Shown piece by piece: positions 21,480-31,229 of a stretch of 64,000 nt of DNA; position 1 is the first letter of the stretch, and each line of letters begins with the position of its first letter. The position numbers and the translations under genes were made by a program. The notes beneath the pieces are model-generated. The model was not told the DNA's origin, did no database searches, and saw nothing but the letters and a program-made list of their open reading frames with translations. Location: NCBI RefSeq assembly GCF_000090795.2, contig NW_003546422.1:59688-123687 (forward strand), in the 5' to 3' direction. The DNA is from Amphimedon queenslandica (lineage: Eukaryota > Porifera > Demospongiae > Haplosclerida > Niphatidae).

Positions 21480-21872
21480 GCAACAATTTTATTATAAAAA
21501 AGATATAAAAGAGATGTTTCGGCTTGAGAGCCTTCTGTAGTCTACATAGAGAGATTACCAGAAACACATTGACACATGTGTCACAAACTTTAATGATAAT
21601 TAATAATAAGTTAATTAATTAGTCTGGTTTTGAAAGGCAGGGTAGCCTTAGGTCCCTTAACTGGAGACCACAGTCCAGATTCATGGTTTCTCTGGTTTGG
21701 ATTCTTACAGCCTCCATAACTCTTCTCCAGTAAAAATTCTCACGATCCCATACCTTAGCCTCATTCCAATCAATGTTATGGTCTTCTGTGTGTACATGTA
21801 CGGTAATGCCATTGTCATCAAACCTCTTTACTGCTTGCTTATGCTCCAAAGCCCTTTTCTTCATTGTCCTGT
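21480..21872 (-). pseudogene. Penelope-like retroelement: 3' half of GIY-YIG domain and 3' end
   Basis: The frame at 21864-21619 reads MKKRALEHKQAVKRFDDNGI, THVHTEDHNIDWNEAKV-like and FYWRRVMEAVRIQT. This is the C-terminal half of the GIY-YIG nuclease of Penelope-like elements (H-x(2)-W-x-E-A-K-V, R-x(3)-E-A). It joins directly to 24405-24560 once the 2.5-kb insertion is removed (GETGRT to MKKRALEHK). Downstream, minus-strand 21550-21513 reads AGAAGGCTCTCAAGCCGAAA, a typical Penelope 3' motif and possible hammerhead-ribozyme remnant (GGCT/AGCC stem, then GAAAC). The RT part of the element is not in the window. Confidence 0.75.
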
Positions 21873-22048
21873 CACGAAAAAAATTGTCCCCCGTGAAAAT
21901 TTATCCTAGGATAGAAATATCACGTGATATTTTATGTCCGCGTTAGCAAATTTTTGTCCTACCCAAAGAAAAGTGTGAAAGAACTCTAAATCTTTGTATT
22001 CGACTTTGTCCCTTAATTATTTATCTATGGAGTACACATACAAAGCAT

Positions 22049-22930
22049 GTGGGACCCTTTATTATACGTTCAAAGTATGCAGAAGATTTCAGATCGAAGA
22101 AGGATGACAGACTGTGTCAAGAACCGAGTGAAGAACCCAGGAAAGAAGAGGATGATCTTGTGGAGGAGGCAGCTGTGTATTTAGCTGATATAAAGTGTAC
22201 AGAAGGTTGTAGTGCTAACAGAAAGAGGCAGATAAAGAAAAGAGCTGAAAAATTTGTTTTCAGTTCAAAATGGGAACCGTATTACCAGACCAAGATGAAT
22301 GGTCAACTATATCATGATAGTGTAGGTGTTTTGTGTATTTTAATTAGTTTAGTTAGTTATGTGTATGTATGTACGTAGTATGATATCTGTGCTTTTGTAG
22401 ACAAATTTAGTATATATATGCATCTGCATGTATTCATGATTTGAATAATTAAATCAAAACATCAATTATAAACTGATGGAACAAATAGTGTAGTTATATA
22501 TGATAGCTTGCCTGGTGATGGTATCAATAAACGTACCAGGGAGCAGATAGCAGCAATACTTCAATGCACTGAGTGCAGAGAAATTAAAATGACTGTTCCT
22601 AGTATGCAAATTAAGACAAAATGGACAGAAGATTGTGCTTTATTTGTTCTTGCTTTTGCAATGTCAATTTGTGCTGGTTAAGACCCAACTTCTTGCAGCT
22701 GTATTTAAGCTTCGTTTTGATCTTTTATAATCCTTAGGAAAGAATGTGACCATCAAAAGAATACAGGTTTCCTATATACTGCCTGTGCAGACAACCTATA
22801 GTAATAAAGGAAGAATGGTAAAATGTTCTTAATGTAAGGAGTGGTATCACATAGAGTGTGCACAAATACCAGAAGATGTTTGGACAGATAAGGACTACTT
22901 TTGGTCATGTAACTGTTGTAAAAGTTCAAG
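22049..22930 (+). pseudogene. Ulp1-like (C48) cysteine protease with C-terminal PHD-like finger, degenerate
   Basis: Exon-like pieces: 22049-22320 (an acidic EEPRKEEDDLVEEAAVY segment, then NRKRQIKKRAEKFVFSSKW); about 22480-22680 with SVVIYDSLPGDGINKRT, then MQIKTKWTEDCALFVLAFAM, whose D-C pair is the catalytic-Cys region of Ulp1 proteases; and about 22760-22930 with the zinc-finger spacing of a PHD finger (GRMVKCS-stop-CKEWYHIEC then YFWSCNCC). Ulp1 enzymes process or remove SUMO. The catalytic His-Trp segment is not readable, TAA stops replace a PHD Cys and interrupt after CAG, and the frame changes, so it is inactive. Domain order Ulp1-PHD is known from accessory genes of DNA transposons. 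Confidence 0.6.
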
Positions 22931-22933
22931 ACA

Positions 22934-22972
<39 letters not shown>

Positions 22973-24085
22973 GCAATTTTATAGGACTAGACGTTAGAAG
23001 GAGAAACAGATAGTAGTAGAGGTCCAGTAGAAGAGAGTAGTCCTAAAGGAATGGCAGGGTCTAGCCCTGCCACCCAGTACATAAATACAGAAAAGAAAAG
23101 GTGGAGTCAAGAGGAGGAGAGAAAAGAGGATGGGAGAGATATACATAAACAATTAGAGCATGGACAGACAGTGTGTAGAGTGTGTGAATCAGAAGAATTA
23201 AAAACATTTGTAAATTTGTCAATAAAATGGGATGTAATTAGTTTCTTAAAACTTGGGATAGATATTGAGAGATTGATTGGAGGTAGAGAGTTCCATAAAC
23301 GGGGAAAGCGGTGAAAGAATGTGTGACCCAAGCAAACCAGGGAGGAATGAACTAACTTGTTGTGGGCTGAACTGCGAGTGGAGCAAGTTGAGAAAGAGAA
23401 ATAGTTAAAGATGTCAAATGAGTGGTCCCGGTGTTTAAACTGGACAAAGAAGAAAACAGATTTGATACATTCCAGACGATACATCAGTGGTAATAGTTTG
23501 AGCGAGGACAGTCTAGACTTGTAGTCTGACTGGTAGTCGAATAGAATATATTTAGTAGCTCTCCTTTGGAGCTGCTCTAGAAGGACAAAGTCCTTAACCA
23601 GAGAAGGTCTCCACACAGGAGAACAGTGTGTTAGGATAGGGACTACTAGTGATAGGTATAGCTTCTTCTTTACAACTGTAGGTGTTGTGGCAGCTGGAAA
23701 AACTCTCTTTATCATTCTCAGTACATTATAGGCCTTCTTGAGAACACAGTCCACCTGGGCAGACCAGAAGAGTGTGTTGGAGAAAACTACACCAAGGTCC
23801 TTACAGATTTGTTGATGGGCAATTGGTTGACCATCTAAGGAGTAGTCAAATATGACAGGGGCAGACCTCAGAGAGTGATAGCTAACAACACAGCTTTTGT
23901 TACTATTGAAGGCAAGACCTGAAGTGTTACTCCAATCACAAAAGAAGACCCAGGTCACTCTGCAACAACTGGCAATCCCCTACTGAGTGAATGTCTCTGT
24001 GACACTTACTATCATCTGCAAAGTGTAATAGGGAGGAGTGAAGAGGAATATTTGGTAAGTCATTGATGTAGAGGATAAATTATTG
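22931..24085 (-). mobile_element. 5'-truncated non-LTR retrotransposon (LINE), RT C-terminal half
   Basis: The minus strand reads ILYINDLPNIPLHSS and HFADDSKCHRDIHSV (FADD, the catalytic box) near 24050-24010. A long open frame (23958-23107) follows with WSNTSGLAFNSNKSCVVSYH, CKDLGVVFSNTLFW, VVPILTHCSPVW, LEQLQRRATKYILF and HTFFHRFPRLWNSLP. This is the thumb and C-terminus of a jockey/CR1-like RT. The 3' end runs into TTA repeats at 22934-22972, i.e. an (TAA)n tail on the element strand. The copy is truncated just upstream of FADD. One stop sits after GLLL. It lies inside the Ginger-like element. Confidence 0.85.
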
Positions 24086-24164
24086 TTTGATAATGAAATG
24101 TATTATTATTATTAATACTGAGTGCGAAGTAAATTTTCCTTATCAAAATAGTCTATGCATAATA

Positions 24165-24400
24165 TTATGATCCTAGGATAAAATATTTCAGATACAATTT
24201 GTCCAAGGACAAAAATATTTCATGTATTATTTTGTCCTAGGACAAAAAAATTAGTCCTAGGGTAGGACAATAAAAGCTTGCCTAGGACAAAATATTTCTG
24301 AAAAATTTTGTCCTAGGACAAAATATTTCTGCAAGATTTTGTCCTAGGATAAAATATTTTGTCTCATAGGACAAAATTTGGGTGGGACATATTTTTCTGT
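24165..24400. repeat. Subterminal palindromic repeats TTTTGTCCTAGGACAAAA
   Basis: About seven full or partial copies of a palindrome centred on CCTAGG (GTCCTAGGACAAAATATTT) stand in both orientations near the right end of the Ginger-like element. A related ATCCTAGGATA lies near its left end (about 21903). Such arrays are usually transposase-binding sites, which is my inference here. Confidence 0.75.
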
Positions 24401-24404
24401 GACA

Positions 24405-24560
24405 GTCCTGCCTGTCTCTCCCAAATAAACTTTGTCACAATCAGAGCACTGTACTTTATACACCACACCTGCCCTGCACTCACTTGAAATCCTATTCTTG
24501 ACCCTTACCAACAACTGTCTCATTGTCCTAGCTGGTTTTCACACTACTTTTAAACATAGG
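24405..24560 (-). pseudogene. Penelope-like retroelement: 5' half of GIY-YIG domain
   Basis: The minus strand reads TMRQLLVRVKNRISSECRAG then VVYKVQCSDCDKVYLGETGR. This is the GVVYKI-C-x2-C-x3-YIGETGR signature of the GIY-YIG endonuclease of Penelope-like elements, including its Cys pair. It continues at 21872 after removal of the insert. Upstream the frame is lost near 24555. Confidence 0.8.
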
Positions 24561-25310
24561 CGTAGGCAGGGACAGGCATATATGGGCAATGCCCGACCTG
24601 ACTCCGTGGGCTGAGGGCAGAAGCTTGGGCAAGACTAAGTGTGTCACTGTGTGTGAGACTGTCAGACTATCATTACCACAGGTGTAGTTGGTCACTGGAA
24701 CTATACTGTCAGTCTGTGACTGTCACTGAACCTGAGGAATGAGGAAGAAGATGAGAGTAGCAGCAGCCATTTTATTCAAGTTATGAGTTATGATGTCATA
24801 ATTAAGCAAGTTAATTAGTAATGCCCAAGTTAATTAATGAAATGGCGAGCTAACGTCAATCTTCCATGCTGTCTTTCTTCAATTTTTGCACCTATTTCTT
24901 ATATAAAAAGAGATTTGTCTTCCAAGCTCTGGGACTGCTTAAACAAGGTAGTCATCAAGTTTGCTGACTCTCTCAAGAACTCCAGTGATTATCCTCAGTC
25001 AGAGTCGAGTTTCCTCCTCATTTTTTGCTAACTGCCTTTTTTCAAAGCCACCATATCACGACAGATCTCTTCATATTACATGATTACAATAAACAATAAT
25101 AATTGTGTATGCATGTTAGATAGTGCAAAATCTCCATATTTTGGGTGGCGAAAAGGGGGTGTGACCAAAATTTTGTTGCACTTTGTGCGCCCACTGTTTC
25201 CTCATTGTCCGACCTTTTTTTATAGTCTGCCTATACTCATGCATTCAAATTCACTGATGTCACCTTTCCACATGTCCTACCTCTCATATATGATATGCAT
25301 AAAACCAAGA
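24561..25310. other. Spacer, no gene recognised
   Basis: Short frames only. ACATAGGCGTAGGCAGGG at about 24546 and the inverted-looking TAGTCTGCCTATACTC near 25222 may be worn ends of an old element, but the match is too weak to call. Confidence 0.35.
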
Positions 25311-25562
25311 GTACAGCATTTTGCAGAAAACTTGTCACCACCAGTTCTAGTCACGTGATGATTAGCCATAGCCTTAACTTAATATTTTTATAAAGTCACA
25401 TGATCAGACTGATGTAGTTGTGTGCAAAGGGCTGTATAACCCTTTGCACAAAACTTGCACCAATCTGATCATGTGACTTTAGAAAAATATTAAGTTAAGC
25501 CTATGGCTAATCATCACGTGGCTAGAACTGGTGGTGGCAAGTTTTCTGCAAAAGGCTGTATA
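25311..25562. repeat. 252-bp palindromic foldback element
   Basis: The left arm (25311-25421, with TTGCAGAAAACTTGTCACCA and CGTGATGATTAGCCATAG) is the inverse of the right arm (about 25456-25562) with over 90% identity by eye. The centre has a further pair, GTGCAAAGGG...CCCTTTGCAC. No coding capacity. It would fold into a near-complete hairpin. Confidence 0.85.
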
Positions 25563-25757
25563 TAATGGGGAAGGAGAGTGTCTTACTTGCCTATACTGCA
25601 TTGATGCATGAGTGCGTATCAGCTGAATGTCACAATCCATTTTACCTCTGTATACTATATCTATGAATTTCTTCAATGAATTATTAGTCATCTGACTTGG
25701 GCGTTGTTACATGTGACGGATTATACTCTACACGTGGTGGCATGTTTATGATTAGAG

Positions 25758-27220
25758 ATGGACTACAAAGTACTGACTGGTTTTTCTTCATCATCTGATG
25801 AGGAAAATAAAAGAAACAATTCAAGTCTTGATGAAGAATACTGTTCACCTATTAAAACTAGCGGAAGAGTAGCAGAAAAATGCAACATAGAGGCAGTTGC
25901 ACTCACTTCAGCTCCTAAAAGAGACAGTCGTAAAAGGACATCAAAAGACTCTCAGACTAGCTGTAAAAAGAAATCTAACGTCTCAGCAACTCCAAATGAC
26001 TGTTGCAGTGCTGGGCCTAAATCAAAGAGGCCAAAATTGCAGAGAAGGTGGAGAGAGAGAAGGTATCATGAAAGCAATTGCTGATGTAACCATTGAAGAG
26101 TGAGCAACGAGTACTAATTCAATTGTCCAAGGAAAATGAATATTGTTCTGACGTCGAAAGGAAATAATAATTTAGTGGGATCAACAGATCTGTTTTGATT
26201 GCTTTTAGATCATCACAGGACAGTGTTCTTATTTTTGTATGAAAAGAACACCACAGGGAAGGAAAAATATTTAAGATTCCAGATTGAGTGGCACAAGCAA
26301 TGCAGTGTCTTTCTTATGTGGAAGGACACTGCAGTTGATAGTATCCTACCTGATCCAGCACCAAAAGTACTGAATATACATAAAAAGCGGATGTCCTTAT
26401 GTGAAGAACTAGATATTGAGACGTGTAAGAAGGTGATGGTGCTTCTTTCTTTCTCTGCTTAGAAAGTTTTGCTTGATTATGTTCATATACATAGCAGAAG
26501 TTTTAACAGTGAAAGCCAATCAACTGATGCAGTTAACAAGGATAGCGATGACGTATATTATAGATTTGGAGGTGCAGTGTTGTGTGAAATGTTACATCTT
26601 TGTTATCAAACAATACGAACCTGTCATCAATCAAGGAGACACCATTTCTAAAGAATTAGACTTCTTACACACCATCAACACTAAGGATAAATTATATATG
26701 CCTTCTTATTTGCAATACAGAGACCAAAGCTATATGTACACACCGCACAATTCCTTTATTATCATTTTTCTGTGATGGGGATAATAGTGTTAAAGAAGTA
26801 GTATCATTTAAAGGTCTGGATAGACATGGGAATGATCTAGTGAAGATTGCTTATACCCAGCTAGCTCAACAACAAAATGTAAAGGCCACTTTCAACAAAC
26901 TCTTAAAAGAGAGACTTTTGGATGACTATAAATTTATTCATGGTGATGCAGAAGATAATGTCCAGAATGAATTAGTACGGAAACTTTGCATCATAAGAAT
27001 TGAAGAAATGTTTTCATCATCTAGACAATTGCTAGCATCACAAAAAGGAAATGCTTCAACAGTTGGACAAAATTTAACGGACAAACTTTTAATGAATCAC
27101 ATCAATTTACAAAGCCATATCAAAACCAGTATCAAAAAATGGTGTTATGTATTTATTGCTGAAATTCCAATTTATAGTATTGTATTACTTGAATTGGAAA
27201 ATACATGTAAAGGAAAATAA
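25758..27220 (+). pseudogene. Gene 2 of P-like element, copy 2, degenerate
   Basis: Starts MDYKVLTGFSSSSDEE, with a Ser/Lys-rich N-terminus unlike copy 1 (RKRTSKDSQTSCKKKSNV). It then follows copy 1 through broken frames: KYLRFQIEWHKQCSVFLMWK, DDVYYRFGGAVLCEMLHLCY, MPSYLQYRDQSYMYTPHNSF, GNDLVKIAYTQLAQQ, LVRKLCIIRIEEMFSSSRQL and NLTDKLLMNHINLQ. Several stops (for example after LLSFSA and after HQSRRHHF) and frame changes separate the blocks. Shared blocks show which parts of this unknown protein are under constraint: the YYRFGGA and SYL-x-YRD-x-x-YMYTP motifs. The 3' end overlaps the minus-strand gene 1 end by about 50 bases. Confidence 0.7.
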
Positions 27221-27637
27221 CTATAGTTTTTTTCCATAAGATTTCTTCTTAAGTGGGAGGGATGCTGTAGAAGAGTGCTGTCACGATAACCAATTCCACT
27301 ATGGTGACTTGCTGTTGTGTGCTGAATCAGGTTTGATGCATGAGCAGGAGCAAAGTTTGATGAATTTAGTTTTCCTCCAGCACAGTACTTGTACTGACTA
27401 AGTATGGATTTTATAGCAGAACCCGACAAGTGTAATGGTGAAATGAAATATCCAGGAAATCTTTTACAGAAATTATTGTAAAATGCATTAAAACGATATA
27501 TATCGATCCTCAGCAAGTCAAATGCTATATTGAAACAAAAAATTTTCAAATGAAACATTAACAAAAATCAAAAAGCTGACTTTGCTATGCCAAAAATTTC
27601 TTTTGTGTTGCATTTGTATGATTAAAATTTGAATCTG

Positions 27638-27808
27638 TGTAATAATGAATGAGTTTATGTACATTACGATTAACTATTATTAATGTTATCTTATTATTAT
27701 TATGATTAAAATTATTGATGTTGAATAATGGTGTAGCCCTGTTTTCTCCATCTATATTATCCATATATTATTCCTACTTTACAAATAAAGATTTGTGATC
27801 AATATTAC
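27638..27808 (+). repeat. 5' LTR of gypsy element (171 bp)
   Basis: Nearly identical to 32556-32736 but about 10 bp shorter in the CTCCATCT region. It carries the inverted ends TGTAATA/TATTAC and an AATAAA signal (within ACAAATAAAGATTTG) near the 3' end. Confidence 0.92.
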
Positions 27809-27811
27809 CTT

Positions 27812-27829
27812 TGGCGCAGTGGGTAGGAT
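27812..27829 (-). promoter_or_regulatory. Primer-binding site, complementary to a tRNA-Ser-like 3' end
   Basis: TGGCGCAGTGGGTAGG begins three bases after the LTR. Its complement ends CCACTGCGCCA: an acceptor strand, a G discriminator and CCA, the pattern of a tRNA-Ser. The tRNA identity is inferred, since the host tRNA is not in the window. It also resembles a tRNA A-box, which I take as coincidence. Confidence 0.6.
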
Positions 27830-27964
27830 CACATTTTACCAAAGCCTTCCTGCCAGATATCAATTTGTATTGTATCTGGCCACTAAACGTGGTTAGCCTT
27901 TATTTTGTGTGCCGTTTGTCTTGTCTCATTTCATCACTTTAAGCCCTTTCAGCCCCTTTGTGTT

Positions 27965-28778
27965 ATGGCCACTAAGCCCATTATACTGCCGGATACATAC
28001 TTTGGAGACTGCAACTGGGAACAGTGGATCCTCCACTACAAGGATTGTGCCATGGTAAATGCATGGAGTGACGATGAGAAGCTGAGTTTTCTTAGGGTAC
28101 GACTCACTGGCAGGGCTCAAGCAGTATTTCACAGGTTATCTGATGGGGATAAGGCATCGTTTTCAGCAGCAGTACAAGCCTTGGAAGCTCATTTTGAGCC
28201 AAAGGGTAAACGTGAGCTATATTTAGCTGATTTTTCCACTCGTAACAAAAAAGTCTCAGAGAGCTGGATGGAGTTTGGCGAGGTGGCTAGCTGTCAAAGC
28301 TTATCCAGATTTGAGTTGTGATGCACATGAGCAGCTGGCTTTGACACGCTTCCTTGGGTCCATTGCTGACTCCCAAGTGATGTCTGTGAAACACAAGAAC
28401 CCAAAGTCATTAGCAGAGGCTGTCACGGTAACCATGCAAACAGAGTGTATTTTGGCATCCACACAAATTGCAGCAGCCTCTTTGAATAAAGATGAAGTCA
28501 TCAATGCTGTCTCACAAGAGGACAAACTGCTAGAAGTAATTTCTAAGCTGTCAGATAAGATTGATAGCATAGCAGTTCAACCTCAGTATTCTGTGCTTCG
28601 TCCACGCCTATCGCAACATCCCCAACCTTCTAAACAAGGGCATTTCCGTTCTTCACAGCCTTCTCGCCGCCCAGTGGTGTGTTACCGATGTCATCAGGAG
28701 GGTCATTTTGCCCGAGGGTGTGTAGCTCCTTGTCAACCATGCCCCCATGAGGGAAACGAAAAACCTCCAGCCCTGTGA
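27965..28778 (+). pseudogene. gag of gypsy element
   Basis: Starts MATKPIILPDTYFGDCNWEQ and continues with a retrotransposon gag (capsid-like) domain (WILHYKDCAMVNAWSDDEKL, FLRVRLTGRAQAVFHRL, AALEAHF-like). A one-base shift near 28290 moves the frame to that starting WLAVKAYPDLSCDAHEQLAL. The end has the CCHC zinc knuckle CYRCHQEGHFARGC at 28680-28721, which binds RNA in nucleocapsids. Length about 270 codons, usual for the family. Confidence 0.85.
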
Positions 28779-28789
28779 AGGATCCCTGG

Positions 28790-29566
28790 GCTGGAGGTAG
28801 TCCTGCAATAATGACCCAACCTACTTCAGTATACATATCACCTGTTAATTCTTCCAATACTTTTCATGTTACTTTTACCATCTTTCATAATCCATACTCT
28901 TTTCTGGTTGATACTGGGGCGGCAACTACTCTATTGAGTTCTGGCACGTGGAATAAAGTTCTTACCTCTTCGAGTTCTCAGAAACCTTCGCTATGACCAG
29001 TTTTGTCATGCCTCCTTAGTGTCGATGGCTCTCCTCTATCAGTAAAAGGTATGACCACTGTTACACTTTGTGGTAACCAACAAAATTTTTCCACATCATT
29101 TATTGTTGCTGATAACTTGGCAGAGGAAGCCATACTGGGGCTTGATTTTCTTGACAACTACAGTTGCACGATTGATGTACCATGGCAAAGGTTAGCTCTT
29201 TTTTCAGATACCAAACCAGTCTTTATCAATGCTACTTCCTCCCAACATAGGGATCTTACTCTACAAGTGACCCTTTGCGAGACTGTCAATATTCCACCGT
29301 ACTCTGAATTGGAAACTCTATCATCAGTGAATGATTTCTCATCTCAAGTTGGTGACTGGCTATTGGAAGATTCTTTATTAGGGTCCAAGCGCATCAATGC
29401 TACCACTGCTCGTGCCATTATCACACCAAACTCTCATGTGGTAGTTCGCCTCATTAATCCCACAGACACACCCGTTACTATTTATAAGAGTACTCGTGTG
29501 GCCAGTATCACTAAGTTGCCACAAGTTAATTTATGTGGAGTATCTCAGAGTACTGCTATACCATAG
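28790..29566 (+). pseudogene. Retropepsin-like aspartic protease region of gypsy element
   Basis: FLVDTGAATTLLS at about 28900-28940 holds the catalytic Asp-Thr-Gly. A stop at 28994-28996 is followed in the next frame (29003-29566) by the second half: LSVDGSPLSVKGMTTVTLCG, FIVADNLAEEAILGLDFLDN and the hydrophobic-Gly-x-Asp signature ILGLDFL. The remainder links to RT. The stop makes this gene defective. Confidence 0.8.
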
Positions 29567-29578
29567 AATAAGAAGGAT

Positions 29579-30985
29579 GTGTTATGGGGTATTGCTTCTA
29601 ATGTAACCACATTGTCTGATACTGAGCGAGAGCAGTTTTATGCTTTACTTACTTCATTTGCTGACGTATTTCCTATCAATAAAGACGATCTCGGTCGTAC
29701 TGGACTCCTCAAACACTCAATTGATACAGGCTCAGCTCCACCAATCAAACAACCTCCTAGGTGTGTCCCTCAACACAAGCAGCAGGGCTCCTACAGGAGA
29801 TGTTAGATAAAAATATTATCTCAAGGTCTCATAGCCCATGGTCTTCTCCAATTATACTTGTTCAAAAGAAGGATGTTTCCTTACGATTTTGTGTGGACTA
29901 CCGTAGGATCAATGAAGTCACTAGGAAGGATGCCTATCCCCTTCCTCGCATCGACGAGACTCTACATACTTTGTCTAGGTCATCCTTGTTTACCACACTA
30001 GATCTCCTTAATGGTTATTGGCAAGTGGAGGTGGCAGAGCAAGATCGAGGTAAGACAGCTTTCTGTACATGTGAGGGCCTATTTCATTTTAATGTTATGC
30101 CGTTTGGCCTTTGCAATGCACCTGCTACTTTCCAACGACTAATGGATTTGATGTCAGCTGGATTACTGTGGGAGTCATGTCTGGTGTACATAGATTATGT
30201 CATTATTATGGGTAATGATTTTTAATCCCACCTGAGAAACATAGCAGCAGTATTGACTCGTTTGCTTAATGCTGGCTTTAAGGTGAACCCTGCTAAATGT
30301 CAGTTTTTTAAGAGAAAAGTCACTTTCCTGGGTCATGTTGTTTCCAACCGTGGTATTATCTCCTGATCCTAATAAGACAAATGAAATAGCTGCATGGCCC
30401 ACCCCTTCCTCCCAACAGCAACTTCAGCAATTCCTTGGTCTTGCTAGCTACTACAGACGGTTCATTCGGGATTTTGCCTGCATTAGCAGACCACTTCACT
30501 GACTCACAGAGAAAAATACCCCTTTTCACTGGACAGAGGAGTGTGACAGTGCTTTCAGTCGTTTGAAGCAACTATTGATTTCTACTCCTGTTCTAGCCTA
30601 TCCAAACTTTTCCAAGGAATTTATTCTAGACACGGACGCTAGTAATAGTGGCATTGGAGCTGTTCTCTCCCAGCTATATGATGGAAAAGAGCATGTAGTT
30701 GCGTATGCCAGCAAAGCCCTTCATAAAGCTGAAAGAAATTATAGTGTCACTAGGAAGGAACTGCTGGCTATTGTCAATTTTCCTAGTCACTTTCGCCAAT
30801 ATTTGCTGGGCCGTAAGTTTAAACTGCGTACTGATCATCATTCCTTGCTAATTTTAAAAAGCCAGAAGGTCAACTAGCACGCTGGTTGGAAAAACTAGCC
30901 GAATATACTTTTGAGATTCAGCACCGTCCTGGTTGTAAACATACTAATGCAGACTCTCTCTCCCGCCACTCCAATAATGAGACTG
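29579..30985 (+). pseudogene. Reverse transcriptase and RNase H of gypsy element
   Basis: RT blocks: IISRSHSPWSSPIILVQKKD, FCVDYRRINEVTRKDAYPLP, LDLLNGYWQVEVAEQDRGKT and FGLCNAPATFQRLM. The catalytic box reads YIDY at 30187-30198 instead of YIDD, a loss of one metal-binding Asp. A TAA after GNDF (30223-30225) ends the frame. Connection motifs (FLGLASYYRRFIRDFA) persist in another frame, and RNase H (30563-30877) has FILDTDASNSGIGAVLSQ and AYASKALHKAERNYSVTRKE. The chromo-linker (LAEYTFEIQHRPGCKHTNAD) follows after one more shift near 30877. Both RT and the polyprotein are dead. Confidence 0.9.
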
Positions 30986-31229
30986 TAGCTGCAATCACCA
31001 CTGCTGATACTCCCTTTTCCCTATTTTCTTATTCCCTGGATGAGATACGAAATCTTCAGTTGCAAGACAGCACTATTGGTCATGTTTTGAGAGCTAAGGA
31101 ACAGCAGAGTCGACCTGGTAGTGAGGTTGTTAGTAGTCATTGCACCAGTACTAGGAAGTTATTCCAATTATGGGATCAATTGCTGGTCAGTAATGGTATT
31201 TTATTCCGTATTTTTCACAGTCCTGATAA

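Larger units (their letters stand above)
21870..24404. mobile_element. Ginger-like DNA transposon derivative (2.5 kb) carrying Ulp1-PHD, inserted in the Penelope gene
   Basis: The ends are TGTCACGAAAAAAATTGTCC (left) and, inverted, TGTCACAGAAAAATATGTCC (right). GTCC flanks it at 21866-21869 and 24405-24408, and its removal restores the Penelope GIY-YIG frame. TGTNR-type ends with 4-bp duplications and Ulp1/PHD accessory genes are features reported for Ginger elements. No integrase-type transposase is visible, so it is non-autonomous or was disrupted by the LINE at 22931-24085. The superfamily call is inference, since the diagnostic DDE gene is missing. Confidence 0.6.

Noticed and set aside
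27805-27835. tRNA-like A-box (TGGCGCAGTGGG) suggesting a tRNA gene or SINE
   Set aside because: It lies directly after the 5' LTR, where a primer-binding site is expected, and no B-box or cloverleaf follows.
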